Origin: Streptomyces sp. JHA26
Lineage (GTDB): Bacteria > Actinomycetota > Actinomycetes > Streptomycetales > Streptomycetaceae
Direction: 5' to 3'
Length of the DNA: 64,000 nucleotides
Assembly: GCF_002005565.1 (NCBI RefSeq)
Contig: NZ_BDJC01000015.1
Span: forward strand, 1-64,000
This document shows positions 54,200 to 64,000 of this stretch, piece by piece. Position 1 is the stretch's first letter. Each line of letters opens with the position of its first letter. The notes beneath the pieces were generated by a model, which worked only from the letters and a program-made list of their open reading frames with translations, was not told the origin of the DNA and did not search any database. A program made the translations under genes and the position numbers.

Positions 54200-54400
54200 C
54201 GGCCAGGGCGGGCACGTCGGAGGATGCCCGCCCGGCCGGCGGCAGTGATCCAGGACGGGAACTCGGACAGCAGGCGGTCGTGCAGCTCCTGGTCGGGGGC
54301 GGTGCCGATGTCGTCGACGGTGATGCCGAAGTCGGTGGCCAGGCCCGCGAGTCCGATGGCGTAGCCCTGCTCCACCGCCCGGTGAGACCGGCGCCCTCGC
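54200..54400 (-). pseudogene. Short coding remnant on the minus strand, family unknown
   Basis: Around 54235-54385 the minus strand reads VEQGYAIGLAGLATDFGITV then DDIGTAPDQELHDRLLSEFPSW with typical Streptomyces codon bias. It has no start codon with a binding site, and the frame runs on into the neighbouring gene antisense. I take it as part of a lost gene. Confidence 0.4.
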
Positions 54401-54479
54401 CCAGGGATGTGGCTGTCATGGACCCGGTCTGCCGAGTCGGTCCCTCCGGGGGGGGGAGAGAGCGGACCCGGTGCTCCGT

Positions 54480-54736
54480 CCCTTCTCAGCGACGATTTCC
54501 TCCGGTTGCGCGTCCCGATCCGGGTCACGCCCCGGCACACCTACGTCGTCGGCGACCTGGCCCTGCTGATCGTCGACTTCGTCATCGACGGCGTCGCCGC
54601 CCACGGCGGCCGTGTGCACATCGAGGGCACCGCGACGGACGTGGCCCGTCGCGGACCGGACGGGTGCTGGCGCTACGTGATCGACAACCCGTTCGGAGTG
54701 GCGGCCCCGCCCGGGACGGCCCCGGTGCCCGGCTGA
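54480..54736 (+). pseudogene. C-terminal half of a SnoaL-like (NTF2-fold) protein
   Basis: The frame ending at 54736 reads HTYVVGDLALLIVDFVIDG, then VHIEGTATDVARRGPDGCWR and YVIDNPFG, which is the end of SnoaL/DUF4440-type domains. The N-terminal half is missing: upstream the frame turns into non-coding-like Pro/Gly sequence. An ATG at 54407 is in frame but gives no sensible N-terminus. Confidence 0.6.
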
Positions 54737-54789
54737 CGCCGGACGGTCCCGGAGGAGGGATCGCCCGGCGTCGAGCGGGGAGCGGGGGG

Positions 54790-56775
<1,986 letters not shown>

Positions 56776-56854
56776 GTACAAAGGTGCCCCCACGCTAGCG
56801 TCAACTCGGGCGCGGTGACCAGGGGGCCCCTCCCGCTCTTGCGATGATCGGTCG

Positions 56855-58420
56855 GTGACCACAACTCAGCACCCTCCCCACCCGCCGCACGAACCCCGCC
56901 GCGGCCCGGGCACCCCGGCCGGCGACGGGCGCGCGGAAGGCCACGTCCCCGGCGGCTCGTACGGTGCGGGTGGGGATCCCGAAGCGGGCCACGGGCGCGG
57001 CGCTTCCGCCGACGGCCGTCACTTCGGTCACGGACCCGGTGGCGAGGCGGGGCGGGGTGGCGGTGACGAGCACACCGGCAGCGGCGAGCACGGTGGCGGT
57101 GGTGGACATGGGCACGCGCACGGTCACGGGCCGGCGGCACCGGTGTCACGCCATCTACGGAAGGTCATCGCGGCGGTCCTCATCCCGTTCGCCGCGGCGG
57201 TGGTGGTCGGGCTCGCCGTGCTCTGGCCGGGCGGCGCACCGCCGCACGAACGCACCGGGGTCGGCTTCGACCGGCAGACCCAACAGGCCACGGTCACCCG
57301 GGTGGACAGGCTGAGCTGCAAGTCCGTCAACGCCTCGGGCGTCCCCCCGACCGGTGACACCTCCACCGCCGAGGGCTCCTCCGCGGTGCAGCAGGCCGAC
57401 GGCGACTGCAAACGGGCGACGATCCGCGTCGACACCGGCAAGGACAAGGGCCGCACCTTCAACGAGATCGTGCAACCGGACCAGACACGTCAGTTGCACG
57501 AGGGACAGAAAGTGGTGGTCGCCTACGAGCCCTCCGCACCGAAGGACCTGCAGTACTCGGTGACCGACATCGACCGCGGTTTCCCGATGGCCCTGCTCGC
57601 GGGCATCTTCGCGCTGGCCGTCGTGGTCGTCGGCCGGCTGCGCGGCTTCATGGCCCTGGTCTCCCTGGCCATCAGCTTCCTGCTGTTGAACTTCTTCATC
57701 CTGCCCGCCATCCTTCAGGGCTCGAACCCCCTGCTCGTGGCGGTGATCGGCTCCAGCGCGATCATGCTGATCGCGCTGTACCTGTGCCACGGACTGTCTG
57801 CGCGGACCTCCGTCGCGGTGCTCGGAACCCTGGTCTCGCTGCTGCTGATCGGCGTCCTGGGATCGCTGTTCATCGGCTGGGCCGCGCTCACCGGCAACAC
57901 CGACGACAACACCGGCCTGATCCACGGGCTGTATCCGTCGATCGACATGAGCGGTCTGCTGCTCGCCGGGGTCATCATCGGTTCGCTCGGTGTCCTCGAC
58001 GACGTGACGGTCACCCAGACCTCCGCGGTGTGGGAGTTGCACGAGGCCAATCCGGCGATGGGCTGGCGCGGCCTGTACCGCGCGGGCATCCGTATCGGGC
58101 GCGACCACATCGCCTCCGTCGTCAACACGCTCGTCCTCGCGTACGCGGGCGCCGCGCTGCCGCTGCTGCTGCTGTTCTCGATCGCGCAGAGCAGCGTGGG
58201 GACGGTCGCCAACAGCGAGCTGGTCGCGGAGGAGATCGTGCGCACGCTGGTGGGCTCGATCGGCCTGGTGGCGTCCGTGCCGGTCACCACCGCTCTCGCG
58301 GCCCTGGTCGTCTCGGCCGACCGGCCGGCAGGGCGCACGGCCGCGCAGGGTGCCGTGGCGGCGCCGGGTTCCGGACCGGCGCCGGGGCGTGGCGGACGCG
58401 GCCGCCGCCGCAAGCGCTGA
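56855..58420 (+). CDS. YibE/F-family multi-pass membrane protein with His-rich N-terminus
   Basis: A 521-residue protein. Residues 1-95 are cytoplasmic and very rich in His and Gly (GGHGHAHGHGP), a likely metal-binding tail. After a transmembrane helix comes an extracytoplasmic domain with two Cys (LSCKSV, GDCKRA), then seven to eight helices of the YibE/F fold with GVLDDVTVTQTSAVWELHEA, the family signature. A transport role is likely, substrate unknown. The GTG at 56855 lacks a binding site and may be leaderless. Confidence 0.88.
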   Translation: MTTTQHPPHPPHEPRRGPGTPAGDGRAEGHVPGGSYGAGGDPEAGHGRGASADGRHFGHGPGGEAGRGGGDEHTGSGEHGGGGGHGHAHGHGPAAPVSRHLRKVIAAVLIPFAAAVVVGLAVLWPGGAPPHERTGVGFDRQTQQATVTRVDRLSCKSVNASGVPPTGDTSTAEGSSAVQQADGDCKRATIRVDTGKDKGRTFNEIVQPDQTRQLHEGQKVVVAYEPSAPKDLQYSVTDIDRGFPMALLAGIFALAVVVVGRLRGFMALVSLAISFLLLNFFILPAILQGSNPLLVAVIGSSAIMLIALYLCHGLSARTSVAVLGTLVSLLLIGVLGSLFIGWAALTGNTDDNTGLIHGLYPSIDMSGLLLAGVIIGSLGVLDDVTVTQTSAVWELHEANPAMGWRGLYRAGIRIGRDHIASVVNTLVLAYAGAALPLLLLFSIAQSSVGTVANSELVAEEIVRTLVGSIGLVASVPVTTALAALVVSADRPAGRTAAQGAVAAPGSGPAPGRGGRGRRRKR

Positions 58421-58527
58421 CTCATCCCAGGGGGTGCTTTCGGCACCGCGTTCTCTGAAGAAGCGTTCCTGCAAAGTGGGCGAACCGGTGACGGCATCGC
58501 GCCACCGCCCGCGGCCGTCGCAACGGT

Positions 58528-58935
58528 TCAGCCCGCGCTCTGCTCCTCCGCCAGGATGCGGTCCAGTGCCTCGTCTAGGTGCGCGTCGAAGTCCGCGAGG
58601 GCCCCCTCCTGCCCCAGGGGCACCAGCTTGTCGGTCCGGTCGAGGAACGCCACGAGCGGCGCGGCCGAAGAACGGAACAGCGCCTGGTCGCTGCCGACCT
58701 GAAGCCGGATCAGCACCTCGGTCGGCGGCCCGGGATCAACGGGCGCGATGCGCACGTCACCGTCACCGCACGGCGTGCCCACCCCGTCGACCAGCAGCTC
58801 CCGGCCGAAGGCCCAGGTCACCGGGGCATCGCCAGGCAGGTGGAAGGTCAGCCGCACCGCATACGGATCACACGTCTGGTAACGCAGCTCCACCGGGATG
58901 CGGAAAGAGAGCTCCTCGGACACGAGAAAGCTCAT
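58528..58935 (-). CDS. ssgA: Sporulation-specific cell division activator SsgA
   Basis: Founding member of the SALP family, unique to sporulating actinomycetes. It activates sporulation septation and localises SsgB, which recruits FtsZ. The 135-residue protein begins MSFLVSEELSFRIPVELRYQ and contains PGDAPVTWAFGRELLVDGV and QVGSDQALFRSSAAPLVAFL, very close to the S. coelicolor protein. GAGG is five bases before ATG 58935; ATGs at 58938 and 58965 are less likely. It follows ssgR on the same strand after 129 bp, so it has its own promoter region. Confidence 0.96.
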   Translation of the reverse strand: MSFLVSEELSFRIPVELRYQTCDPYAVRLTFHLPGDAPVTWAFGRELLVDGVGTPCGDGDVRIAPVDPGPPTEVLIRLQVGSDQALFRSSAAPLVAFLDRTDKLVPLGQEGALADFDAHLDEALDRILAEEQSAG

Positions 58936-59064
58936 CATGACCTCTGCCTGTACGGACTCACCCATCGCCTACCCCGTCATTCGCCGTCGACTGGCCGGGA
59001 ATCAAACCTCTTACACTGGTGGCATCTTGCTCAACGTACACACCAGATCACAAGGAGTAAGTTT

Positions 59065-59922
59065 TCAGATACTGATAGAGATCGCGAGTGACCCCAGGAG
59101 CCGTCCCATTTCGTGCTGCAGTCGCTGTGCGGCGGGCAGGAGCCGATCGGCCTGCTGGGCGGGCAGAGAGAGGGCCGCCGTCGCGACCGTGGTGCCGACG
59201 GTGATCGGAATCGCCGCGCAGACCGTTCCCAGGGCGTACTCCTGGCGCTCGGTCACCGGCGCCGTCCGCTGTGTGCGTTCCAGCCGTCTCATCAGACTGT
59301 CCTCGTCACGCACCGTGTACGGCGTCACGGGGCTCACCGGATACCGGTCGAGGTGATCACGGCGGGCGTCCGCGTCCAGCTGCGACAGCAGGCACTGTCC
59401 GACGGCGTGCGCGTGCCCGGTCTCGCGGAAGTCCGCCGATTCCTCCACCGCGGGATTGCCCGGGGTGTCGGAGACGCACATGATCTCGATCTCGCCGTCG
59501 CGGTACATGGCGTAGTAGACGGGAGCGCCGATCGCATCGCGCCAGCGCGCCAGCACGTCGACGACCGTGCTGCGACGTTTCTGCTCGGCCCCGCTGCTGC
59601 TCAGCCGCTCGGCCGCCTCCCCCAGGAAGAACAGGCCCTTGTCGCGGCGCAGGTATCCCTCGTGCACGAGGGTGCGCAGCAGGTGGTACGCCGTGGGCAG
59701 CGCCAGCCTCGCCTCACGGGCCAGCTGCTTGGCGGGAGCTCCGTACTGGTGCCGCGCGACGCACTCCAGGAGGCGCATCGCACGCTGCACCGAGCCGATG
59801 AGGGTCACCGCGGGCGGGTCGGCGGGCGACGGCCCGACGGGGGTGGGGGGTGTCCGGGGTGTCGAACGAGGCTGCACGGGCAGTGCGTGCGGCGGTCCGA
59901 ATGCGGTGTCAGCCGTGGCCAA
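59065..59922 (-). CDS. ssgR: IclR-family regulator SsgR
   Basis: Transcriptional activator of ssgA in S. coelicolor (established). The 285-residue product has a disordered N-terminus (1-40), a winged helix-turn-helix (about 42-100, AMRLLECVARHQYGAPAKQL and LALPTAYHLLRTLVHEG), and an IclR ligand domain. The start appears to be the rare TTG at 59922, with GGGAG six bases upstream. The N-terminus is longer than in the classical annotation, so a downstream start is possible. Confidence 0.93.
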   Translation of the reverse strand: MATADTAFGPPHALPVQPRSTPRTPPTPVGPSPADPPAVTLIGSVQRAMRLLECVARHQYGAPAKQLAREARLALPTAYHLLRTLVHEGYLRRDKGLFFLGEAAERLSSSGAEQKRRSTVVDVLARWRDAIGAPVYYAMYRDGEIEIMCVSDTPGNPAVEESADFRETGHAHAVGQCLLSQLDADARRDHLDRYPVSPVTPYTVRDEDSLMRRLERTQRTAPVTERQEYALGTVCAAIPITVGTTVATAALSLPAQQADRLLPAAQRLQHEMGRLLGSLAISISI

Positions 59923-60118
59923 GGGTCACTCCCGGAACGCGAGGGGGGCAGCCCGTGCGGGGAAACACGGACGGGGTGTACGCCGCCCGCGGGGTCGCCC
60001 CCGCGTGGAGTTCCGGACTCTAACCGCCGGTCACCGCGTGCCGGCGGTCCGTCCGGGAAACTTCCCTCGCGCGAGGGAACCGGTGATTCCCGTCACCGCC
60101 ACCGGCGCCCCGCGGCTC

Positions 60119-60331
60119 TCACCAGTCGCTGCGTGACGAGGAGCTCGACATGAACTTGCGGACGACGTAGATCAACCCGCCGATGAGGGCCACGAAGACC
60201 AGCAACTTGAACAGCAGCCCGATCACGAAGCCGACCACACTGGCGATCAGCCCGCCGAACACGACCAGGGCGATGACCGGCACCGCGATCCACTTCACCC
60301 ACCACGGCAGTCCCGTGAAGATCTCTCGCAT
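60119..60331 (-). CDS. Small membrane protein (DUF5326-like)
   Basis: A 70-residue protein of two close hydrophobic helices (WIAVPVIALVVFGGLIASVV and LLFKLLVFVALIGGLIYVV) ending in RKFMSSSSSRSDW. It is well conserved in Streptomyces. GAGGG precedes the ATG at 60331. Function unknown. Confidence 0.85.
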   Translation of the reverse strand: MREIFTGLPWWVKWIAVPVIALVVFGGLIASVVGFVIGLLFKLLVFVALIGGLIYVVRKFMSSSSSRSDW

Positions 60332-60507
60332 CGCCCTCGTCCTTACCTTTCCGCCCGCCCGAGCGCCGGTTCCCCGGGTGGCCCGGGATCCCGCTGGGAA
60401 TCTCCTGACGTCCTGCACTCGATGCTAGGGCCGCGAGGGCCCCGGCAGGGCCCTCACACCCCTTGTCTCCCCCTGACCGATCCCCTAGGGAACCCGGGGA
60501 TCGCGGC

Positions 60508-60825
60508 TCAGCTCTCGGGCGGAGAGAACACCACGAGCACCCTCAGGTCCTCGCTGATGTGGTGGAACTTGTGGGCGACCCCGGCCGGCACGTAGACCAC
60601 GCTGCCGCGGGCGACCTGGGTGGTCTCCAGGCCCACGGTGATCGAGGCGCGGCCACTGACCACGAAGTACACCTCGTCCTGCTCGTGCGGCTTCTGCGGA
60701 TCAGCCGTGCCCGCGTCGAGCGCGTACAGACCGACCGACATGTTCCGCTCGCGCAGGAACTGCAGGTAGGCACCGTCATTGGCGGCGCGCTCCGCCTCCA
60801 GTTCGTCCAGCCGGAATGCCTTCAT
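60508..60825 (-). CDS. Cupin-domain protein
   Basis: A 105-residue single-cupin barrel. The metal-site motif is partly conserved (PHEQDEVYFVVSGRASITVG, then VPAGVAHKFHHI). Such proteins bind small ligands or act as isomerases or dioxygenases. It stands alone and is divergent from the holin-like gene. GGACGAGG precedes the ATG. Confidence 0.9.
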   Translation of the reverse strand: MKAFRLDELEAERAANDGAYLQFLRERNMSVGLYALDAGTADPQKPHEQDEVYFVVSGRASITVGLETTQVARGSVVYVPAGVAHKFHHISEDLRVLVVFSPPES

Positions 60826-60884
60826 CGCCTCGTCCGCCCCTGTCTCGCCGTTCGCTCCCGATCGCGTCTGCCACGATCAGACAC

Positions 60885-61262
60885 ATGAAGAATTTCCTAG
60901 TCAAGACGGTCGCCAACGCGGGTGCCCTGGCGGTCGCCGTGTGGCTGCTCGACAAGATCACCCTGACCGGGGGCAGCACCGGCGAGAAGGCCGCCACGCT
61001 GATCGTGGTCGCCCTGGTGTTCGGCCTGGTGAACATGCTGGTGAAGCCGATCGTGCAGGTGCTGACCTTTCCGCTGTTCATCCTCACGCTCGGCCTGTTC
61101 ACGCTGGTGGTCAACGCGCTCATGCTGTTGCTCACGTCGTGGCTGGCCGACAAGCTCGACCTGAGCTTCCACGTCGAAGGCTTCTGGACCGCGGTCCTGG
61201 GCGGCCTGATCGTCTCGGTCGTGTCCTGGGCCCTCAACGCCTTCCTGCCCGACAAGGACTGA
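60885..61262 (+). CDS. Phage-holin-4 (Mycobact_memb/PF04020) family membrane protein
   Basis: A 125-residue protein with four helices: residues 10-25, 32-52, 58-80 and 100-118. The core NMLVKPIVQVLTFPLFILTLG is the signature of the family. The name is historical; no lysis function is implied. It is six bases ahead of ptpA, so the two are one operon. Confidence 0.9.
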   Translation: MKNFLVKTVANAGALAVAVWLLDKITLTGGSTGEKAATLIVVALVFGLVNMLVKPIVQVLTFPLFILTLGLFTLVVNALMLLLTSWLADKLDLSFHVEGFWTAVLGGLIVSVVSWALNAFLPDKD

Positions 61263-61267
61263 GCCCC

Positions 61268-61762
61268 ATGACCTACCGCGTCTGTTTCGTGTGCACGGGG
61301 AACATCTGCCGTTCCCCGATGGCCGAGGCCGTCTTCCGCGCGCGCGTGGCCGAGGCCGGCCTCGAGGGCCTCGTCGAGGCCGACAGCGCCGGCACCGACG
61401 GATGGCACGAGGGCGAGGGCGCCGACCCGCGCACCCTCGCCGTCCTGGAGGAGAACGGCTACGTCCTCGATCACGTGGCCCGCCGGTTCCAGCCGTCCTG
61501 GTTCGCACGCCTCGACCTCGTCCTCGCCCTCGACGCGGGCCACCTCAGGACACTGCGGCGGCTCGCACCCACGGAGCAGGACGCGGCCAAGGTGCGGCTG
61601 CTGCGGTCGTACGACTCCGGTGCCGACAGCGGGGACCTCGACGTACCGGACCCCTACTACGGGGGCGTGGACGGCTTCGAGGAATGCCTTGAGATGGTGG
61701 AGGCGGCGAGCGACGGACTGCTCGCCGCGGTACGCGAACACATGGAGGGACGGGCGGCATGA
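61268..61762 (+). CDS. ptpA: Low-molecular-weight protein tyrosine phosphatase
   Basis: A 164-residue enzyme. The P-loop C-X5-R is seen in CTGNICRS at residues 9-16, and the general-acid Asp in VPDPYYGG. The size and sequence fit PtpA of S. coelicolor, which influences secondary metabolism when overexpressed. Its stop overlaps the ATG of the next gene (ATGA). Confidence 0.93.
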   Translation: MTYRVCFVCTGNICRSPMAEAVFRARVAEAGLEGLVEADSAGTDGWHEGEGADPRTLAVLEENGYVLDHVARRFQPSWFARLDLVLALDAGHLRTLRRLAPTEQDAAKVRLLRSYDSGADSGDLDVPDPYYGGVDGFEECLEMVEAASDGLLAAVREHMEGRAA

Positions 61763-62925
61763 ACGATTCCGCTGACAACGGGGAATCTCCGGACACGGGC
61801 GGCTCCGCCGGTGACGGCACGCGCGCGGTGCGGGCCGGACTGCCCGAACCGGTCAAGCACGAGCCGACCCTGCCCGGCCCCGTGTTCGCCGCGCACTTCC
61901 ACCTGCCGGGCGATCCCACCGGCCCGTACACCTACGGCCGCGACGAGAATCCCACCTGGACCCACCTCGAGCGCGCCATCGGCGAGCTGGAGGCTCCCGG
62001 GCGGGACGACGCCGAGACGCTCGTGTTCGCCTCGGGCATGGCCGCGATCTCCTCGGTGCTCTTCTCCCAGCTGCGCGCCGGGGACGTGGCCGTGCTGCCC
62101 GACGACGGCTACCAGGCACTGCCGCTGGTCCGCGCCCAGCTGGAGACGTACGGCATCGAGGTGCGCACCGCGCCGACCGGCGGGGACGCCCAGCTCGGCC
62201 TCCTGGACGGGGCGAAGCTGCTGTGGATCGAGACGCCCTCGAACCCGGGCCTCGACGTGTGCGACGTCCGGCGGCTCGTCGAGGCGGCACACGCGCGCGG
62301 CGCCCTGGTCGCCGTCGACAACACGCTCGCCACACCGCTCGGGCAGCGCCCGCTGGAGCTCGGCGCCGACTTCTCCGTGGCCAGTGGGACCAAGCAGCTG
62401 ACCGGCCACGGTGACATCCTGCTGGGGTACGTCACCGGTCGCGACGCCGAGGCCATGGCCGCCGTACGGCGCTGGCGCAAGATCGTCGGTGCCGTTCCCG
62501 GTCCCATGGAGGCCTGGCTCGCGCACCGTTCGATCGCCACCCTCCAGCTGCGCGTCGACCGGCAGAACGCCACCGCGCTGAAGGTGGCCGAAGCCCTGCG
62601 GGAGCGGCCCGAGGTGACGGACCTGCGGTATCCGGGCCTGCGCGACGACCCCTCGCACCAGGTCGCCTCTCGACAGATGCGGCGCTACGGGTGCGTCGTC
62701 TCCTTCACGCTGCCCTCGCGCGCGCGTGCCGATCGTTTCCTCGAGGCCCTGCGGCTCGTGGACGACGCGACGAGCTTCGGCGGGGTGCGGTCCACGGCCG
62801 AGCGGCGCGGGCGCTGGGGCGGTGACGCGGTACCGGAGGGCTTCATCCGCCTCTCGGTCGGTGCGGAGGATCCCGAGGACCTGGTGGCGGACCTGCTGCG
62901 CGCGCTGGAGCGGTCGGCGGACTGA
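61759..62925 (+). CDS. Cystathionine gamma-lyase / Cys-Met metabolism PLP enzyme
   Basis: A 388-residue fold type I PLP enzyme. Marks are PTWTHLERAIGELE, FASGMAAISSVLFSQL, WIETPSNPGLDV, and the PLP Lys in VASGTKQLTGHGDILLG. It cleaves cystathionine or a related thioether to give cysteine. It overlaps ptpA by four bases, so a phosphatase and an amino-acid enzyme are translationally coupled. Exact substrate specificity is uncertain. Confidence 0.9.
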   Translation: MNDSADNGESPDTGGSAGDGTRAVRAGLPEPVKHEPTLPGPVFAAHFHLPGDPTGPYTYGRDENPTWTHLERAIGELEAPGRDDAETLVFASGMAAISSVLFSQLRAGDVAVLPDDGYQALPLVRAQLETYGIEVRTAPTGGDAQLGLLDGAKLLWIETPSNPGLDVCDVRRLVEAAHARGALVAVDNTLATPLGQRPLELGADFSVASGTKQLTGHGDILLGYVTGRDAEAMAAVRRWRKIVGAVPGPMEAWLAHRSIATLQLRVDRQNATALKVAEALRERPEVTDLRYPGLRDDPSHQVASRQMRRYGCVVSFTLPSRARADRFLEALRLVDDATSFGGVRSTAERRGRWGGDAVPEGFIRLSVGAEDPEDLVADLLRALERSAD

Positions 62926-62939
62926 GCTCCTCCGTACGA

Positions 62940-63031
62940 CCGTTCGCCGTGTCCGGCCGGACACGGCGAACGGTCCGAGCCTCCCCCCTCGTGGCTCGGA
63001 CCGTTCTTTCGGTTCTGCGCGCGAAGAACCG
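62940..63031 (+). terminator. Three successive hairpins, two mutually exclusive
   Basis: First, a 34-bp perfect palindrome at 62940-62973 (17-bp arms). Second, a 14-bp stem (62968-62981 with 62993-63006) followed by TTTC. It shares GAACGG with the first, so only one can form. Third, CGGTTCT/AGAACCG at 63010-63016 and 63025-63031. They follow the three-gene operon. Confidence 0.8.
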
Positions 63032-63087
63032 CGCGACCAAGGCTAGTTGACTCTGTGTCAGTGTCCAATCACAGTAGCGACAGCGAC

Positions 63088-63105
63088 CTATCGACATATT
63101 TATAG
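63088..63105. promoter_or_regulatory. Candidate LysR operator (CTAT-N10-ATAG)
   Basis: In an AT-rich patch (63035-63110), CTAT and ATAG form an inverted repeat with the T-N11-A shape of LysR sites. It lies 61 bp upstream of the LysR GTG, fitting autoregulation. TTGACT at about 63048 may be a -35 element. Confidence 0.5.
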
Positions 63106-63165
63106 TTGAGCGCGGCCGGGGCCGGGAACGGCACCGGGAATGGCGGAGAAGGGGGGAGGCCTTCC

Positions 63166-64000
63166 GTGGATCTGGCCTTACTGCGCACGTTCGTGACCGT
63201 GCACCGGGCCGGTTCCTTCACCCGCGCCGCCGCCCTGCTCGGCCTCTCCCAGCCTGCCGTCACCTCGCAGATCCGCACCCTGGAGAGGCAGCTCGGCCGT
63301 CCCCTGTTCCTGCGGCAGGCCCGTGGCGTGACCCCGACGACCATCGGCGACGAACTCGCCCACAAGGCCGCCCCGCATCTCGACGCCCTGGTGGAGATCG
63401 CCGAGACCGGGACCGACGACGGCTCCTCGGCACGCACCCTGCATCTCGCCGGGCCACCCGAGTTCACCACCGAGCGGGCGCTGCCCGCGCTCGTGGAGCT
63501 CACCGACAAGGACGGGCAGGGCTTCGCGCTGCGCGCCACCTTCGGGAACGCCGAGGAGGTGCTGGAGGGGCTGGCCGCCGGACATCACGATCTGGCCATC
63601 GGCACCGCCCGGCCGCGTGGCGCCCTGCTCACGGCGACTCCGCTCTGCGACGAGGAGCACGTCCTGGTCGCCGCGCCCCGATGGGCCGCGCAGACCGGCG
63701 CCGAGGAGCCCCGCAGCACTTCGGCTGCGGACCTGGTGCACGTGCCCGTGGTCGAGGTGCACGAGTCACTGCCCTTCGTCACCCGGTACTGGGCATCCGT
63801 CTTCGACACCTGCCCCACCGCCCCGGGAACCGTCGTCGTCCCCGACCTGCGCGCGGTGCTCACCTGCGTGATCGCGGGCGCCGGACTGGCCGTGCTGCCC
63901 CGCTACCTGTGCGCCGACGCTCTGTCACACGGGGACGTCGTCGCCCTGCACGATCCTGCGGTGCCACCGCTGCGGACGTACTTCCTGATGGTGCGCGCCG
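63166..64000 (+). CDS. LysR-family transcriptional regulator (3' end outside window)
   Basis: The first 278 codons are in the window and the gene continues past it. Residues 1-60 are the winged HTH (LRTFVTVHRAGSFTRAAALL and LSQPAVTSQIRTLERQLGRP). The rest is the substrate-binding domain up to LRTYFLMVRA, so only the end is missing. GGGGGAGG is six bases before GTG 63166. Targets and inducer are unknown; the gene to its left is on the same strand, so divergent control of a neighbour is not seen here. Confidence 0.92.
   Translation, partial: MDLALLRTFVTVHRAGSFTRAAALLGLSQPAVTSQIRTLERQLGRPLFLRQARGVTPTTIGDELAHKAAPHLDALVEIAETGTDDGSSARTLHLAGPPEFTTERALPALVELTDKDGQGFALRATFGNAEEVLEGLAAGHHDLAIGTARPRGALLTATPLCDEEHVLVAAPRWAAQTGAEEPRSTSAADLVHVPVVEVHESLPFVTRYWASVFDTCPTAPGTVVVPDLRAVLTCVIAGAGLAVLPRYLCADALSHGDVVALHDPAVPPLRTYFLMVRA

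Noticed and set aside
54407..54736. Complete 109-residue gene from ATG 54407
   Set aside because: The first 25-30 codons are Pro/Gly-rich with poor codon pattern, and only the C-terminal half of the fold is present.
60885..61262. Prophage lysis module suggested by the holin-like gene
   Set aside because: This family is a general actinobacterial membrane protein; no endolysin or phage gene is near.

Overview
The window is a stretch of Streptomyces chromosome. The evidence is very high GC with strong third-position GC bias, many GTG and TTG starts, GGAGG-type ribosome binding sites, and marker genes I recognise: ssgA and ssgR (sporulation), a fused cydCD, a DtpA/Sco/ECuC copper block, and htrA. 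From memory, the gene content and order match the S. coelicolor segment from about SCO4005 down to about SCO3919, read with SCO numbers falling left to right. That would put oriC a few tens of kb beyond the right end. Four perfect parS sites and several clusters of DnaA-box-like 9-mers fit an oriC-proximal position.

Layout. 0-6.5 kb: the C-terminal end of a large receiver-containing protein (with a probable frameshift), a fatty-acyl-CoA ligase with a perfect palindrome upstream, a SigE-family sigma factor, a small secreted protein and a DNA primase/polymerase-like protein. 6.5-8.7 kb: an islet of two poorly conserved genes between tRNA-Ser(UGA) and a degenerate tRNA-Ser-like sequence. 9-20.5 kb: a Cys-rich hypothetical protein, HtrA protease, a GDPD-type phosphodiesterase, two RsbW-like ATP-binding proteins, a SEC-C protein, a degenerate primase/polymerase paralogue, a GAF-PP2C phosphatase and aminopeptidase P. 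21.2-27.6 kb: a copper trafficking block (membrane protein, YcnI, Sco, ECuC, CopCD, DtpA). 27.6-31.2 kb: pheA, a DnaA-box-rich intergenic region, serS and a HAD phosphatase. 31.4-35 kb: a four-gene ABC export operon. 35-40.2 kb: an EphD-like hydrolase-dehydrogenase fusion, kptA, a flavin-dependent oxidoreductase behind a parS pair, and a second HAD phosphatase. 40.2-50.3 kb: an M23 peptidase remnant, a GAF sensor kinase, the cydA-cydB-cydCD operon behind a Rex operator, a cyclophilin-like protein and hisC. 50.6-54.8 kb: a LacI regulator with a TTA codon, a metallophosphoesterase, a membrane protein and a decayed stretch holding two gene remnants. 54.8-64 kb: thiC under a TPP riboswitch, a YibE/F transporter, ssgA and ssgR, small membrane and cupin proteins, a holin-like/ptpA/PLP-enzyme operon, a multi-hairpin terminator, and a truncated LysR regulator with a candidate operator.

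How the genes work together. The copper block should load Cu into secreted enzymes and cytochrome oxidase. cydABCD supplies the alternative bd oxidase under redox control. ssgA/ssgR, the bldA-type TTA codon, GAF-PP2C and RsbW-like proteins link the region to development. The parS and DnaA-box sites mark it as chromosome-maintenance territory. I found no clear new multigene system. The most useful leads are the DnaA-box clusters, the parS-like 17-mer inside the TPP riboswitch, the duplicated kptA start, the tRNA-flanked islet, and a candidate small RNA or leader at about 15.0 kb.
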